Shown: positions 26,126 to 34,152 of the stretch, piece after piece
How positions within the stretch are numbered: the first letter of the stretch is position 1
How the letters are laid out: every line of letters begins with the position of its first letter
From: Firmicutes bacterium HGW-Firmicutes-15
GTDB lineage: Bacteria; Bacillota; Syntrophomonadia; Syntrophomonadales; Syntrophomonadaceae
Direction: 5' to 3'
Length of the DNA: 57,105 nucleotides
Assembly (NCBI GenBank): GCA_002840245.1
Contig: PHAA01000023.1
Coordinates: forward strand, 1-57,105
Made by a program: the position numbers and the translations under genes
The notes under the pieces: model-generated
Told to the model about the DNA's origin: nothing
The model's database searches: none
The model's input: the letters and a program-made list of their open reading frames with translations, nothing else

Positions 26126-27865
26126 TTATCCCTCCACTTTCTTGATGGCATCAAATGTACATATCTGAGGACAAAGGCCGCATGCCACACAACTTGCATG
26201 CATTACTGCCTTTTTATCTTCTTCAATAAAGTAAATTCCTGAACAGCCGACTTTCAAGCACAGCTTACAGCCTTTGCATAGTTCTTCGTCAACGTAATAC
26301 TTGACTGTATTAGGTATTTTATCTAATAAAACGCAAGGCCTTTTGGTGATAATTACTGAAGGCTCGCGGCGATTCAATTCTTCCTTTAGAGTCGCTTCCA
26401 ATTCAACTAGGTTCAGAGGATCAACAATTCTTATATTCTTAACACCTACCGCTTTTACCAAACCTTCAATATCAAGTTTGTTAGTAGCCTGTTGGCGAAT
26501 GGTCATGCCTGTACCCGGATGCTCCTGGTGTCCGGTCATAGCTGTGGTATCATTGTCTAATATCATTACAGTTGAGGTTCCCTGGTTATATACGACGTCT
26601 ATAAGAGCAGTAATCCCTGAATGGACAAAGGTAGAATCTCCGATAACCGCTACCGTCTTACTGGCAAAATCCTCTCCCCTGGCTTTTTCCATCCCCATGG
26701 CTGAGCCAATACTAGCCCCCATACAAATACAGGCATCCATTCCATCTAGAGGGCTCAATGCTCCCAGAGTATAACAGCCAATGTCACCCATGACCGCCAG
26801 CTTCATTTTATGCAAGGTGTGAAAAACGCCCCGATGCGGACAACCGGGACACATTAGAGGCGGCCGAGCGGGGATTTCCTTATCCAGACCATAACTACGA
26901 ACGGGTTTGGCTTGCCCCAGCTTTGCTTCTATCATTTCGGGGCTGTATTCACCCAGAAGGCTAAACAGTTCTTTTCCTTCGACCTTAATTCCCCAGGACT
27001 TGACTTGTTCCTCTATAACTGGCTCTAATTCCTCAATTATAATCAGCCTGTCCACCTGCTCTGCAAAGCTCTTGATAAGATTCTGCGGCAATGGATTGGT
27101 CATACCTAGCTTTAAAACTGATACTTCCGGCAATACTTCTTTTACATACTGATAAACCACCCCACTGGTGATAATCCCCACTTCTTTACTTCCCCACTCG
27201 ATACTGTTAAGCGGAGTAGTTTCTGCGTATTCGCCTAGCTTTAACATTCTTTTTTCCACTTCTATGTGCCGCATCCGGGCGTGACCAGGTAACATAACGT
27301 ACTTGGCTGCATTTTTTTCATAGTCTTTCAGGGGTAAATCTGTTCTTTCTCCTTCTTCCACCATGGTTTGTGAATGAGCCAGTCTAGTTGTAACCCTCAG
27401 CATAACTGGGGTATCATATTCTTCACTCAAGTTAAAAGCCATACGAGTAAAATCTAGAGCTTCCTGGGAATCGGCTGGCTCTAACACGGGTAGTTTGGCA
27501 AAACGTCCATACCCCCGGTTATCCTGTTCATTCTGAGAGGAATGCATTCCAGGATCATCACCAGAAACAATGACCAGTCCCCCATTTACACCAGTGTAAG
27601 CAAAAGTATATAGGGGATCCGCGGCTACGTTAACTCCCACATGTTTCATTGCCACCAGAGTCCTGGCACCGCCGATGGAAGCGCCTGCCCCTACCTCCAT
27701 AGCCACTTTCTCGTTAGGTGACCATTCAGCATACACTCCCTCGTATTGTGCGAAATTGCTTACGATTTCCGTACTGGGAGTGCCCGGATAAGCAGTGGCC
27801 ACTGTTGCCCCTGCCTCATAAGCTCCTCGGGCAATGGCTGCGTTGCCTATCATTAACTTCTTCAT
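26126..27865 (-). CDS. iorA: Indolepyruvate:ferredoxin oxidoreductase, alpha subunit
   Basis: This TPP- and Fe-S-containing subunit of about 579 residues has an N-terminal pyrimidine-type domain (GARTLVAMKHVGVNVAADP), a TPP-binding domain with GDIGCYTLG and GDSTFVHSG.TA, and a C-terminal ferredoxin module. The module has two Cys clusters, CKGCKLCLKVGC and CVACGLCPQIC; the first is slightly irregular. The start at 27865 (ATG) is favoured over the TTG at 27868 by GGAGG 6 nt upstream. Downstream is iorB; upstream are yyaC, a HisC-like aminotransferase and paaK. That grouping fits transamination, oxidation and CoA-ester handling of aromatic amino acids. Confidence 0.96.
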   Translation of the reverse strand: MKKLMIGNAAIARGAYEAGATVATAYPGTPSTEIVSNFAQYEGVYAEWSPNEKVAMEVGAGASIGGARTLVAMKHVGVNVAADPLYTFAYTGVNGGLVIVSGDDPGMHSSQNEQDNRGYGRFAKLPVLEPADSQEALDFTRMAFNLSEEYDTPVMLRVTTRLAHSQTMVEEGERTDLPLKDYEKNAAKYVMLPGHARMRHIEVEKRMLKLGEYAETTPLNSIEWGSKEVGIITSGVVYQYVKEVLPEVSVLKLGMTNPLPQNLIKSFAEQVDRLIIIEELEPVIEEQVKSWGIKVEGKELFSLLGEYSPEMIEAKLGQAKPVRSYGLDKEIPARPPLMCPGCPHRGVFHTLHKMKLAVMGDIGCYTLGALSPLDGMDACICMGASIGSAMGMEKARGEDFASKTVAVIGDSTFVHSGITALIDVVYNQGTSTVMILDNDTTAMTGHQEHPGTGMTIRQQATNKLDIEGLVKAVGVKNIRIVDPLNLVELEATLKEELNRREPSVIITKRPCVLLDKIPNTVKYYVDEELCKGCKLCLKVGCSGIYFIEEDKKAVMHASCVACGLCPQICTFDAIKKVEG

Positions 27866-27875
27866 CAAAATCCTC

Positions 27876-28421
27876 CTATTCTAAACCCGAATGTTTTCCG
27901 TGGTGCCAGTCGCCTATTGCTTCACTTAATAATTTCGCCATATGGTAGACGTGTCCTAAACCGGGACGTTTATTAACTCTAGCTCCTTGACTATTAAGCC
28001 TGATATCGACTACTCCGGTAATAGAGTACTGCCCAACTGGGGGCAGGTTTTTAGCGAAAGCCTTGCCTGGCAACAAACTCCCCTGGCGCAATTGGATTAT
28101 TCCTATTTCCTCTTCATTTCCTACTGATGCATCAATGGCAATCTCTATTTTATCAGCATGAAGCTTCTTAATTCCCCTTATTTCTTTAATCAGGTTTTGG
28201 GCATGCAACGGGTGCTCCAAAGTACCAAATACCGGCAGATCAGGTGCAGCCGCCGCTAACATCGTGCCTGACAAAGGACCAAAACAATCTAGTAAATGAT
28301 GGTCAGAGCCAATAAAAATAAAGATCGGTTCTGCCTCTAGATTATTCAGCAAATCAGCTAAGGCTCTATTTAGTATATACCTGGCTGCATGCTCATGATA
28401 ATGGGTTTTAGCTATAATCAT
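27876..28421 (-). CDS. yyaC: YyaC-like sporulation-associated protein (DUF1256)
   Basis: This 181-residue protein is related to the germination protease fold. The family pattern IGSDHHLLDCFGPLSGT, then FGTLEHPLHAQNL, AIDASVGN, LPPVGQYSITGVVD and a helical C-terminus is intact. In Bacillus, YyaC is linked to sporulation with unclear function. The ATG at 28421 is taken over a TTG 6 nt upstream; the ribosome binding site is poor. It lies between iorA (11 bp away) and the aminotransferase (10 bp), so it is transcribed with catabolic genes. That is an odd place for it and suggests either a chance operon or link to growth phase. Confidence 0.85.
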   Translation of the reverse strand: MIIAKTHYHEHAARYILNRALADLLNNLEAEPIFIFIGSDHHLLDCFGPLSGTMLAAAAPDLPVFGTLEHPLHAQNLIKEIRGIKKLHADKIEIAIDASVGNEEEIGIIQLRQGSLLPGKAFAKNLPPVGQYSITGVVDIRLNSQGARVNKRPGLGHVYHMAKLLSEAIGDWHHGKHSGLE

Positions 28422-28431
28422 GCCCAAGTGC

Positions 28432-29535
28432 CTAAAGGGCTAAAACCTGTGTTAGACCCTGGATAAACCTCTCATTCTCTGCGGCAGTTCCTACCGTAAC
28501 CCTAATAAAATTTGGATAGCCAAAAATGTCTCCGGTGCGAATAATTATTCCCATTTGCAGAAGGGCCTTGAATACTTCCTGGCAGTTCTTGGCGACATCA
28601 ACAAATATAAAATTAGCGTCGGTGGGCACATAATATAAACCTAGTTTATCAAATTCGCTATATAAATATTTTTTGCCTAAGGAATTTACTTCCCGGCTTT
28701 TTTGAACATGTTCCGTATCATCCAAAGCCGCTAAAGCAGCAACCTGGGCTAGCATGTTTACATTAAAAGGTTCCGTCACCTTTTCTACCGCTTGCGCAAT
28801 TGCAGGTGTGGTAATCCCGTAACCTACACGCAAGGCCGCCAGTCCGTAAATCTTTGAAAAGGTCCTTAGTACCACAACATTACGACCTGCCTGCACATAC
28901 TTGAGCCCGCTTATAAAATCCTCGCGTTCCACATATTCGCAATAGGCTTCATCAAAAACAACTAGCACATCATCTGGCACTTTGCTCATAAAGCTTTCAA
29001 TTTCCGAAGCGCTGACTATAGTTCCGGTAGGATTATTAGGATTGCATATTATGACCATTTTGGTTTTATCATTTATTGAATTCAATATAGCCTCTAAGTC
29101 GTGAGTAAAATTACTCAAGGAGACTTCTATACATTCCGCGCCCATGATTCTAGCCACAAAACCGTACTCTGAAAAAGAAGGCTGGGCATATACGATCTGA
29201 TCCCCCCGATTAAGAAAGGTTTCGGCCAGCAGTTTCAGAAGTTCATCAGAGCCATTGCCTACCAGAATGCCCGCCGCGTCCATATCATTAAATGAAGCCA
29301 GTCTCTCCTTTAAATAAAAGCAGTTACTATCCGGATACAGGTGCATATTGCGCACATTATTTTCGACTGCCTCAATTGCCTTGGGTGAGGAACCCAAAGG
29401 ATTTTCATTGGAAGCCAACTTGATAATATCGTTAAGTCCCAATTCCCTTTTCACTTCTTCGATGGGTTTACCCGCTACATAGGGTTTGAGGGTGAATATT
29501 TCTGGTCTAGCCTTATTTTTAATAAAATCCCCCAT
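28432..29535 (-). CDS. hisC: HisC-like class II aminotransferase
   Basis: This PLP-dependent aminotransferase of 367 residues is of the histidinol-phosphate type. It has NENPLG near residue 40, NPNNPTG near 165, FDEAYCEY near 195, and the PLP lysine in FSKIYGLAALRVGYG near 230. The member at this place may use aromatic amino acids as well as or instead of histidinol phosphate, since it sits between ior and paaK and no other his gene is near. The start has a TAGGAG ribosome binding site. The physiological substrate is an inference from context. Confidence 0.88.
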   Translation of the reverse strand: MGDFIKNKARPEIFTLKPYVAGKPIEEVKRELGLNDIIKLASNENPLGSSPKAIEAVENNVRNMHLYPDSNCFYLKERLASFNDMDAAGILVGNGSDELLKLLAETFLNRGDQIVYAQPSFSEYGFVARIMGAECIEVSLSNFTHDLEAILNSINDKTKMVIICNPNNPTGTIVSASEIESFMSKVPDDVLVVFDEAYCEYVEREDFISGLKYVQAGRNVVVLRTFSKIYGLAALRVGYGITTPAIAQAVEKVTEPFNVNMLAQVAALAALDDTEHVQKSREVNSLGKKYLYSEFDKLGLYYVPTDANFIFVDVAKNCQEVFKALLQMGIIIRTGDIFGYPNFIRVTVGTAAENERFIQGLTQVLAL

Positions 29536-29557
29536 AATTCAACACTCCTATCCGCCT

Positions 29558-30871
29558 TTATTTGTCCCTATTATCTATAACCCTTATCGCTTTACCAGGG
29601 CTTCTCTCTATACTAAAAGGCTCCACCAGCCTTACTTTAGGGTTCATTGAAAGTGTTTTATATAGCTGTTGTTTGAGCTTGTGCTCAATTGCTTCCAGTT
29701 TCCCATAATTATCAGTAAAAGCTTCCTCAGAAAGCTCTACCCTAATTTCTAAGTCATCCAGGAAACCCTTTTTGTAAAGGATAATTTGATAATGAGGTGC
29801 CAGTTCTTCCATTTTTACCAGTACACTTTCAATTTGTGATGGGAACACATTTACGCCCCTTATAACCATCATATCATCACTTCGGCCGGTGATCTTACTC
29901 AAGCGCGCTGTTGTCCTACCGCAATCGCAAGGCTCATAATTCAATGAGGAAATATCTTTGGTACGGTACCTGATTACCGGCACGGCTTCTCTGGAGAGGC
30001 TGGTTATAACCACTTCGCCCTTCTCCCCGGGGGCAACCGGCTGCAAGGTTTCAGTATCTAATATTTCTACAAAATAGTGGTCTTCTGCTATATGCTGGCC
30101 ACAAATCAGTTCACATTCACCTGAAAAACCAGGCCCGCCTAATTCGCTTAAGCCATAATTATCCGTTGCTAACATGCCCCAGCGGTTCTGTATTTCCTGG
30201 CGGTATTCCTCAGAAAAGGCTTCCCCACCAAAAAGGCCGACTTTTACCTTTAAATCGGTGCGGGGATCAATCCCTAATTTCATCGCTACTTCCGCTAAGT
30301 GTAAGGCATATGTTGGAGTGCAGACCAAAGCGGTCGTACCAAAATCCTTCATAACCATGAGCTGTTTCTCAGAATTACCACCAGAAATTGGTATAACCGT
30401 AGCTCCTACCCGTTCCATACCGTATTGCAGGCCATGAGCGCCTGTAAATAGGCCATAACCGAAGGCGATTTGCGTAACATCTGAGGAATTGACCCCAGTC
30501 ATAGTAATCATACGCGCCAGTACCTCAGTCCAATTTTCCATGTCATTTTTGGTGCAACCCACTACGGTTAGCTTGCCGGTGGTCCCTGATGAGGCATGTA
30601 ATCGCACCACCTGTTCCATTGGCACCACAAACATGCCGAAGGGATAACCATCCCGAAAGTCATCTTTTATCGTTAAAGGCAATTTGCTTAAATCCTGCAA
30701 ACTCTTTAGATCATCAGGTTTAAAACCAATTCCATCAAACTTCTTTTTATAAATATCAGAACGATCATAGACATAATGCAGGATTTTTTTTAGTTTTCTC
30801 AGTTGTAGGGCTTCCATTTCCTCCCTGGGCATACACTCCATAGCTTTGTTCCATATTTGCATCTTTGGCAT
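29558..30871 (-). CDS. paaK: Phenylacetate-CoA ligase (AMP-forming)
   Basis: This adenylate-forming enzyme of about 437 residues activates aryl acetates to CoA thioesters, or reversibly yields ATP from them. The phosphate-binding motif SSGTTGKLTVV is near residue 90, YGLSEL near 238, YRTKDI near 305, and the C-terminal lid has GRSDDMMVIRG. The likely start is the second of two ATGs, with GGGGAGG 6 nt before it; an upstream ATG overlaps the Shine-Dalgarno sequence. In the reverse direction it could conserve energy from aryl-acetyl-CoA made by IorAB. Confidence 0.92.
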   Translation of the reverse strand: MPKMQIWNKAMECMPREEMEALQLRKLKKILHYVYDRSDIYKKKFDGIGFKPDDLKSLQDLSKLPLTIKDDFRDGYPFGMFVVPMEQVVRLHASSGTTGKLTVVGCTKNDMENWTEVLARMITMTGVNSSDVTQIAFGYGLFTGAHGLQYGMERVGATVIPISGGNSEKQLMVMKDFGTTALVCTPTYALHLAEVAMKLGIDPRTDLKVKVGLFGGEAFSEEYRQEIQNRWGMLATDNYGLSELGGPGFSGECELICGQHIAEDHYFVEILDTETLQPVAPGEKGEVVITSLSREAVPVIRYRTKDISSLNYEPCDCGRTTARLSKITGRSDDMMVIRGVNVFPSQIESVLVKMEELAPHYQIILYKKGFLDDLEIRVELSEEAFTDNYGKLEAIEHKLKQQLYKTLSMNPKVRLVEPFSIERSPGKAIRVIDNRDK

Positions 30872-30910
30872 CATTTTCCTCCCCATCCTACTGTTCTACT
30901 AGGTTGTTGA

Positions 30911-31237
30911 TTAGCTATCCTTCAACTCATTATTATACCTTATTAGGCCACGAATAATCTCCATATTTTTTATAACAGATGCTGGTTTTTTGAAATCAAC
31001 ACTCATTAAGGTAGCTTTTATTATTTCATTAATCTCGGGTTCCAGTTCACTGGCCTGCCACTCCCTTAACAAGGCTATAAAGTTGGTATCACTCTTCCCC
31101 ATCAAAGTATAATCAAGTACTGAAAGAAGACAATACATCTCCTCATGGCTCAATTTCCCCTTTTGCAAATGCAGATTGGAGATCATGCTGCCCATTGAAT
31201 CATATAACTTTTTCAACCTGATATCTTTTGTTGCCAT
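30911..31237 (-). CDS. Hypothetical protein coupled to the DnaB-like helicase
   Basis: This 108-residue, mainly helical protein has no recognised domain. Its ATG overlaps the helicase stop in a TAATG junction, so it is translationally coupled to it, and a role with the helicase is plausible. The sequence is moderately acidic, with a W in a helical middle segment. Nothing else can be said about its function. Confidence 0.7.
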   Translation of the reverse strand: MATKDIRLKKLYDSMGSMISNLHLQKGKLSHEEMYCLLSVLDYTLMGKSDTNFIALLREWQASELEPEINEIIKATLMSVDFKKPASVIKNMEIIRGLIRYNNELKDS

Positions 31238-32601
31238 TATATAGTTACCCTTTTTACATCCTTCATGATTTGCCTTTGCAAATCAAAATATATGGGTATA
31301 CGAATCCCGCTTTGACCATCGCGGTTCTTATCAATAAATATAGCGTAGTTGGGCATAGTATCAAACTTTTTCAGTTCTTCGCTTTCTTCCAATTCTTCTT
31401 TCGGAATGGGACTGAGCTTCAACATTAGATCACATTCGTTCTTCATCCTTTTGGCTCCTTGTAAAGAACCGTCTGGATTCAATTGAACCAAGCACATAAC
31501 CACGATTTGCAGGTTCTGGGCCAGCATCTTCTGGGTTTTAACAATCTGCTCCAGTACCTGCCATTCCTGCAATCGGGAATCTTGTTTATCCATACGCCCA
31601 ATATAATCTATTATCATCATATCTATTTGCTTTTGCGCCTTGAACTTGCGAGCTATAGAAATAGTTTTCTCCGGGGTTAAGTTCGGACAAGGATAAGAAT
31701 AGAAGCCGCTGTCCTCAAGCTGCGAATAGCCATGTAATATACGCGACAATTCGGACTCATTTATTTCTCCGCTGCGGACTCTTTCGTGTTCAATGCCTGA
31801 CAGGATTGAACCCCAACGCAATGCTATCTGGGGCCGACTCATCTCGGTATTAAGGTACAAAAGATTTTTTTTGCTTCTTATGGCAACTGCATTGGCAGTA
31901 TGCAGCGCAAAGGAAGTCTTACCGTGTCCAGTCTGAGCCCCGAGTATTATTAAATCCCCCGGTTTATACCCTAAGGTTACTTTGTTAAGATTATAAAATC
32001 CGGTGGGAAGCCCATCTAATGGGATAACCCCTTGATGTAATTCCTTAATATCCTTGTATCGTAAAAATCTGCGTTCTACCTCTTCATATCCTAACTTGGC
32101 CAAATCCCCTGGAGTGTCAACATGATCATCAATCTCCAAGGCGGTCATATTCGTGAGTTCTTCCTCAGCCGACATTAATATCTGTTCCACGTCTTGGTCA
32201 ATATCTTCCTGTAGCATTTGATAACTTTTTCGCAAAAAACTCTCAAATTTTCGCAAACGACTTTTATCCCGAACTTTTTTAATCCAGTATTTAATGTTAC
32301 CGTCATCAATATAGTGTTCAGCAATATATTTTAAATCTTCAATATCCCGCGAGTTAGTAAGCATCCCCAAGGTGTGAGCTTCTTTAATTAATTCGACATA
32401 TGTAGGCCTTATTTCCCGCTCATATAGGGAACTGGTCAATTCAAAAACAGTACCATGCTGAGGAGAATAGAAGTCAGTAACCTGCAATGAATTATAGGCC
32501 TCTATACAAGCATCCTCAGAATGTAACATTGAAGATATCACCCGGCGTTCACTCTCCAGGTCAAAAAGCTGATTTTTAAAATCCATTTCCTCTACATTCA
32601 T
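31237..32601 (-). CDS. DnaB-like replicative DNA helicase
   Basis: This protein of about 454 residues has an N-terminal DnaB_N domain (ERRVISSML...DFYSPQHGTVFEL) and a RecA-like motor with Walker A GAQTGHGKTSFALH near residue 220. STEMS-like NTEMSRPQ, Walker B MMIIDYIG, and a GSLQGAKRMKNECDL motif like the DnaB SLR/ECD region follow. It resembles primary or phage-type DnaB helicases but diverges in several motifs, so it may be a second helicase. The ATG at 32601 has GGAGGG 8 nt before it. It is preceded by a hairpin and a structured element, then the DnaD-like gene; a coupled small gene follows. Confidence 0.85.
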   Translation of the reverse strand: MNVEEMDFKNQLFDLESERRVISSMLHSEDACIEAYNSLQVTDFYSPQHGTVFELTSSLYEREIRPTYVELIKEAHTLGMLTNSRDIEDLKYIAEHYIDDGNIKYWIKKVRDKSRLRKFESFLRKSYQMLQEDIDQDVEQILMSAEEELTNMTALEIDDHVDTPGDLAKLGYEEVERRFLRYKDIKELHQGVIPLDGLPTGFYNLNKVTLGYKPGDLIILGAQTGHGKTSFALHTANAVAIRSKKNLLYLNTEMSRPQIALRWGSILSGIEHERVRSGEINESELSRILHGYSQLEDSGFYSYPCPNLTPEKTISIARKFKAQKQIDMMIIDYIGRMDKQDSRLQEWQVLEQIVKTQKMLAQNLQIVVMCLVQLNPDGSLQGAKRMKNECDLMLKLSPIPKEELEESEELKKFDTMPNYAIFIDKNRDGQSGIRIPIYFDLQRQIMKDVKRVTI

Positions 32602-32623
32602 ACATATACCCTCCATTATAAAA

Positions 32624-32641
32624 GCCGGGGTTCACCCCGGC
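32624..32641 (-). terminator. Perfect GC-rich hairpin before the helicase gene
   Basis: GCCGGGGT-TC-ACCCCGGC is a perfect 8-bp palindrome, followed on the minus strand by TTTTATAA. It lies between the DnaD-like gene and the helicase start and could attenuate read-through. Confidence 0.6.
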
Positions 32642-32651
32642 ACAGACCGTC

Positions 32652-32756
32652 AAAAAAGGCCAATAGCCGCGTTAATTCGGAAGACCCACTCAATCGACGT
32701 ACCCCGTGTACGCCTCAATCACGGGCCTCCCGATTGCCTTGCTCTTAACCTTTTTT
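32652..32756 (-). ncRNA. Structured intergenic element between the DnaD-like and DnaB-like genes
   Basis: Complementary AAAAAAGG and CCTTTTTT ends enclose a hairpin at 32678-32732. Its outer stem is CGGGAG/CTTCCG plus GCCC/GGGT and its inner stem GCGTAC/GTACGT. Between the stems is a symmetrical internal loop with GATTGAG on both sides. It could be a regulatory RNA or a single-stranded DNA structure at which the encoded primosome proteins act. No known RNA family was recognised. It is GC-richer than its surroundings. Confidence 0.5.
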
Positions 32757-32768
32757 GCTCGCTCTGAA

Positions 32769-33959
32769 TTACACTTTGCTTTTCAATTCGGCTAGAATTT
32801 CAGGCGGAACATAATATTCTAATTCTTCACCGCTACGTTTTCCGGGTAGGTTTTTCGCCGTTACAGGAAGGTTTTTGCCGGTTTTAGGACGATTTTTAAA
32901 GGCGACAATTTCCTTATCAACATCAGTCAACGACCTTATTTCTTTAGTCATCCAATTATTTAAAACGCTATCGATATATTCCAAGCCACCATTTTTGGTG
33001 CGCTGGCACATAAGCTCTCCGGCTTTCATGATCATATTATGAGTAAAGCCCCAATCGTATCTCCATTTATAATAAACCTTTTTACGCGCTTCGGCATTCA
33101 TATCCACACCGGTGAAATTTCCAAACTCATTGATATCTGGATCGAACTGATTCAGACGCGAAACCCGATTTTTTTCCTGATCTACATAGTTTTTGAAATA
33201 TACATTCAATCCATCTACATTATTAATAGAATACTCTTTTAAGTCTCGAACAATCTTAGTTATATCGCGAGGATTGGTAATATTGCGTTCCAAAGCCAAC
33301 TCAAGCATACACAATAAAAATTCTGGCGTAAATCCTAATTCACCTAACCAATTTCTCAGTTCATTTTCCATTTTCACACTGAGCAGGTTACCAGTTTTCT
33401 TAGATATAAAATCGGCAACTCGTTTAAAACTTACATCCGAGACAGTAAATAAGTCTGGAGATTGAGGTCTCCTTTCGTCATCTACCTGTAATTCCAGCTG
33501 TAGTTGAAGTTCTGCTATCCTGGTCTGGTATTCTTGAATATGTTGTTCTGTTAAGCTATCGTTATTAGTTGCATTTAATTTGCGAGCAGGCATAATCTGA
33601 GTATGATCTCGCATGACCAATTGTTCAAGCTTACGCATTAATGGTTCCAACTGGATAAGCTTGTCCCCAAAATTTTTATTGCTGCCCTCACCCATCTCAA
33701 TAATTTCCTGTTTAGATAGCTTTGCTAATTTCCGAGACAGCTTATGGGTGGTTAAACTCGAACAGCTCTGTAAAATCTGTCCAGCCCTTACCCCTGATTG
33801 AAACAAGGGCTTGGTATTTTCAAAAGCATAAAATATAGCAGACAATATCCCGATATCTTCCATATCAAGATCCAATTCTTTGGCATAGAAAAAGATAGCT
33901 CCAGGTAAATGAGCATATCCCCAACGCATGATTTCGAGTGAAGCAGATTCATGTTGCAT
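32769..33959 (-). CDS. DnaD/DnaB-domain replication protein
   Basis: This 396-residue protein has an N-terminal winged-helix-like region with a coiled-coil stretch (residues ~125-160). Two DnaD-like helical modules follow at about 175-265 (ending YINNVDGLNVYFKNY-like) and 285-345 (W..DWG....MI..AGE......LEYIDSVLNNW). The last module matches the DnaD/DnaI-loading C-domain with its YxxxI(hxxxI)hxxW pattern. These proteins help load DnaB-type helicase at replication origins or restart sites. The gene precedes the DnaB-like helicase by 168 bp, a pairing also found in phages. Confidence 0.8.
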   Translation of the reverse strand: MQHESASLEIMRWGYAHLPGAIFFYAKELDLDMEDIGILSAIFYAFENTKPLFQSGVRAGQILQSCSSLTTHKLSRKLAKLSKQEIIEMGEGSNKNFGDKLIQLEPLMRKLEQLVMRDHTQIMPARKLNATNNDSLTEQHIQEYQTRIAELQLQLELQVDDERRPQSPDLFTVSDVSFKRVADFISKKTGNLLSVKMENELRNWLGELGFTPEFLLCMLELALERNITNPRDITKIVRDLKEYSINNVDGLNVYFKNYVDQEKNRVSRLNQFDPDINEFGNFTGVDMNAEARKKVYYKWRYDWGFTHNMIMKAGELMCQRTKNGGLEYIDSVLNNWMTKEIRSLTDVDKEIVAFKNRPKTGKNLPVTAKNLPGKRSGEELEYYVPPEILAELKSKV

Positions 33960-34152
33960 TATTCTTCCAACTCCTGACGTGAAGTTAGCAAATTATATCA
34001 CTTAAATTCAGCAGGTAACAAATACGCAATCAAGAGATTTAGCTAAGAATAGTTATCATGAATACAAAAAACCATACTCTTAACTTCTAATAGGGTGCAA
34101 CATAAAATATGGACACTATTCAGGACTTGACTAGATAAGATTCCCGATATGT

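Noticed and set aside
32652-32756. tRNA or tRNA-like element
   Set aside because: No T-loop GGTTCRA motif and no acceptor/anticodon arrangement fit.
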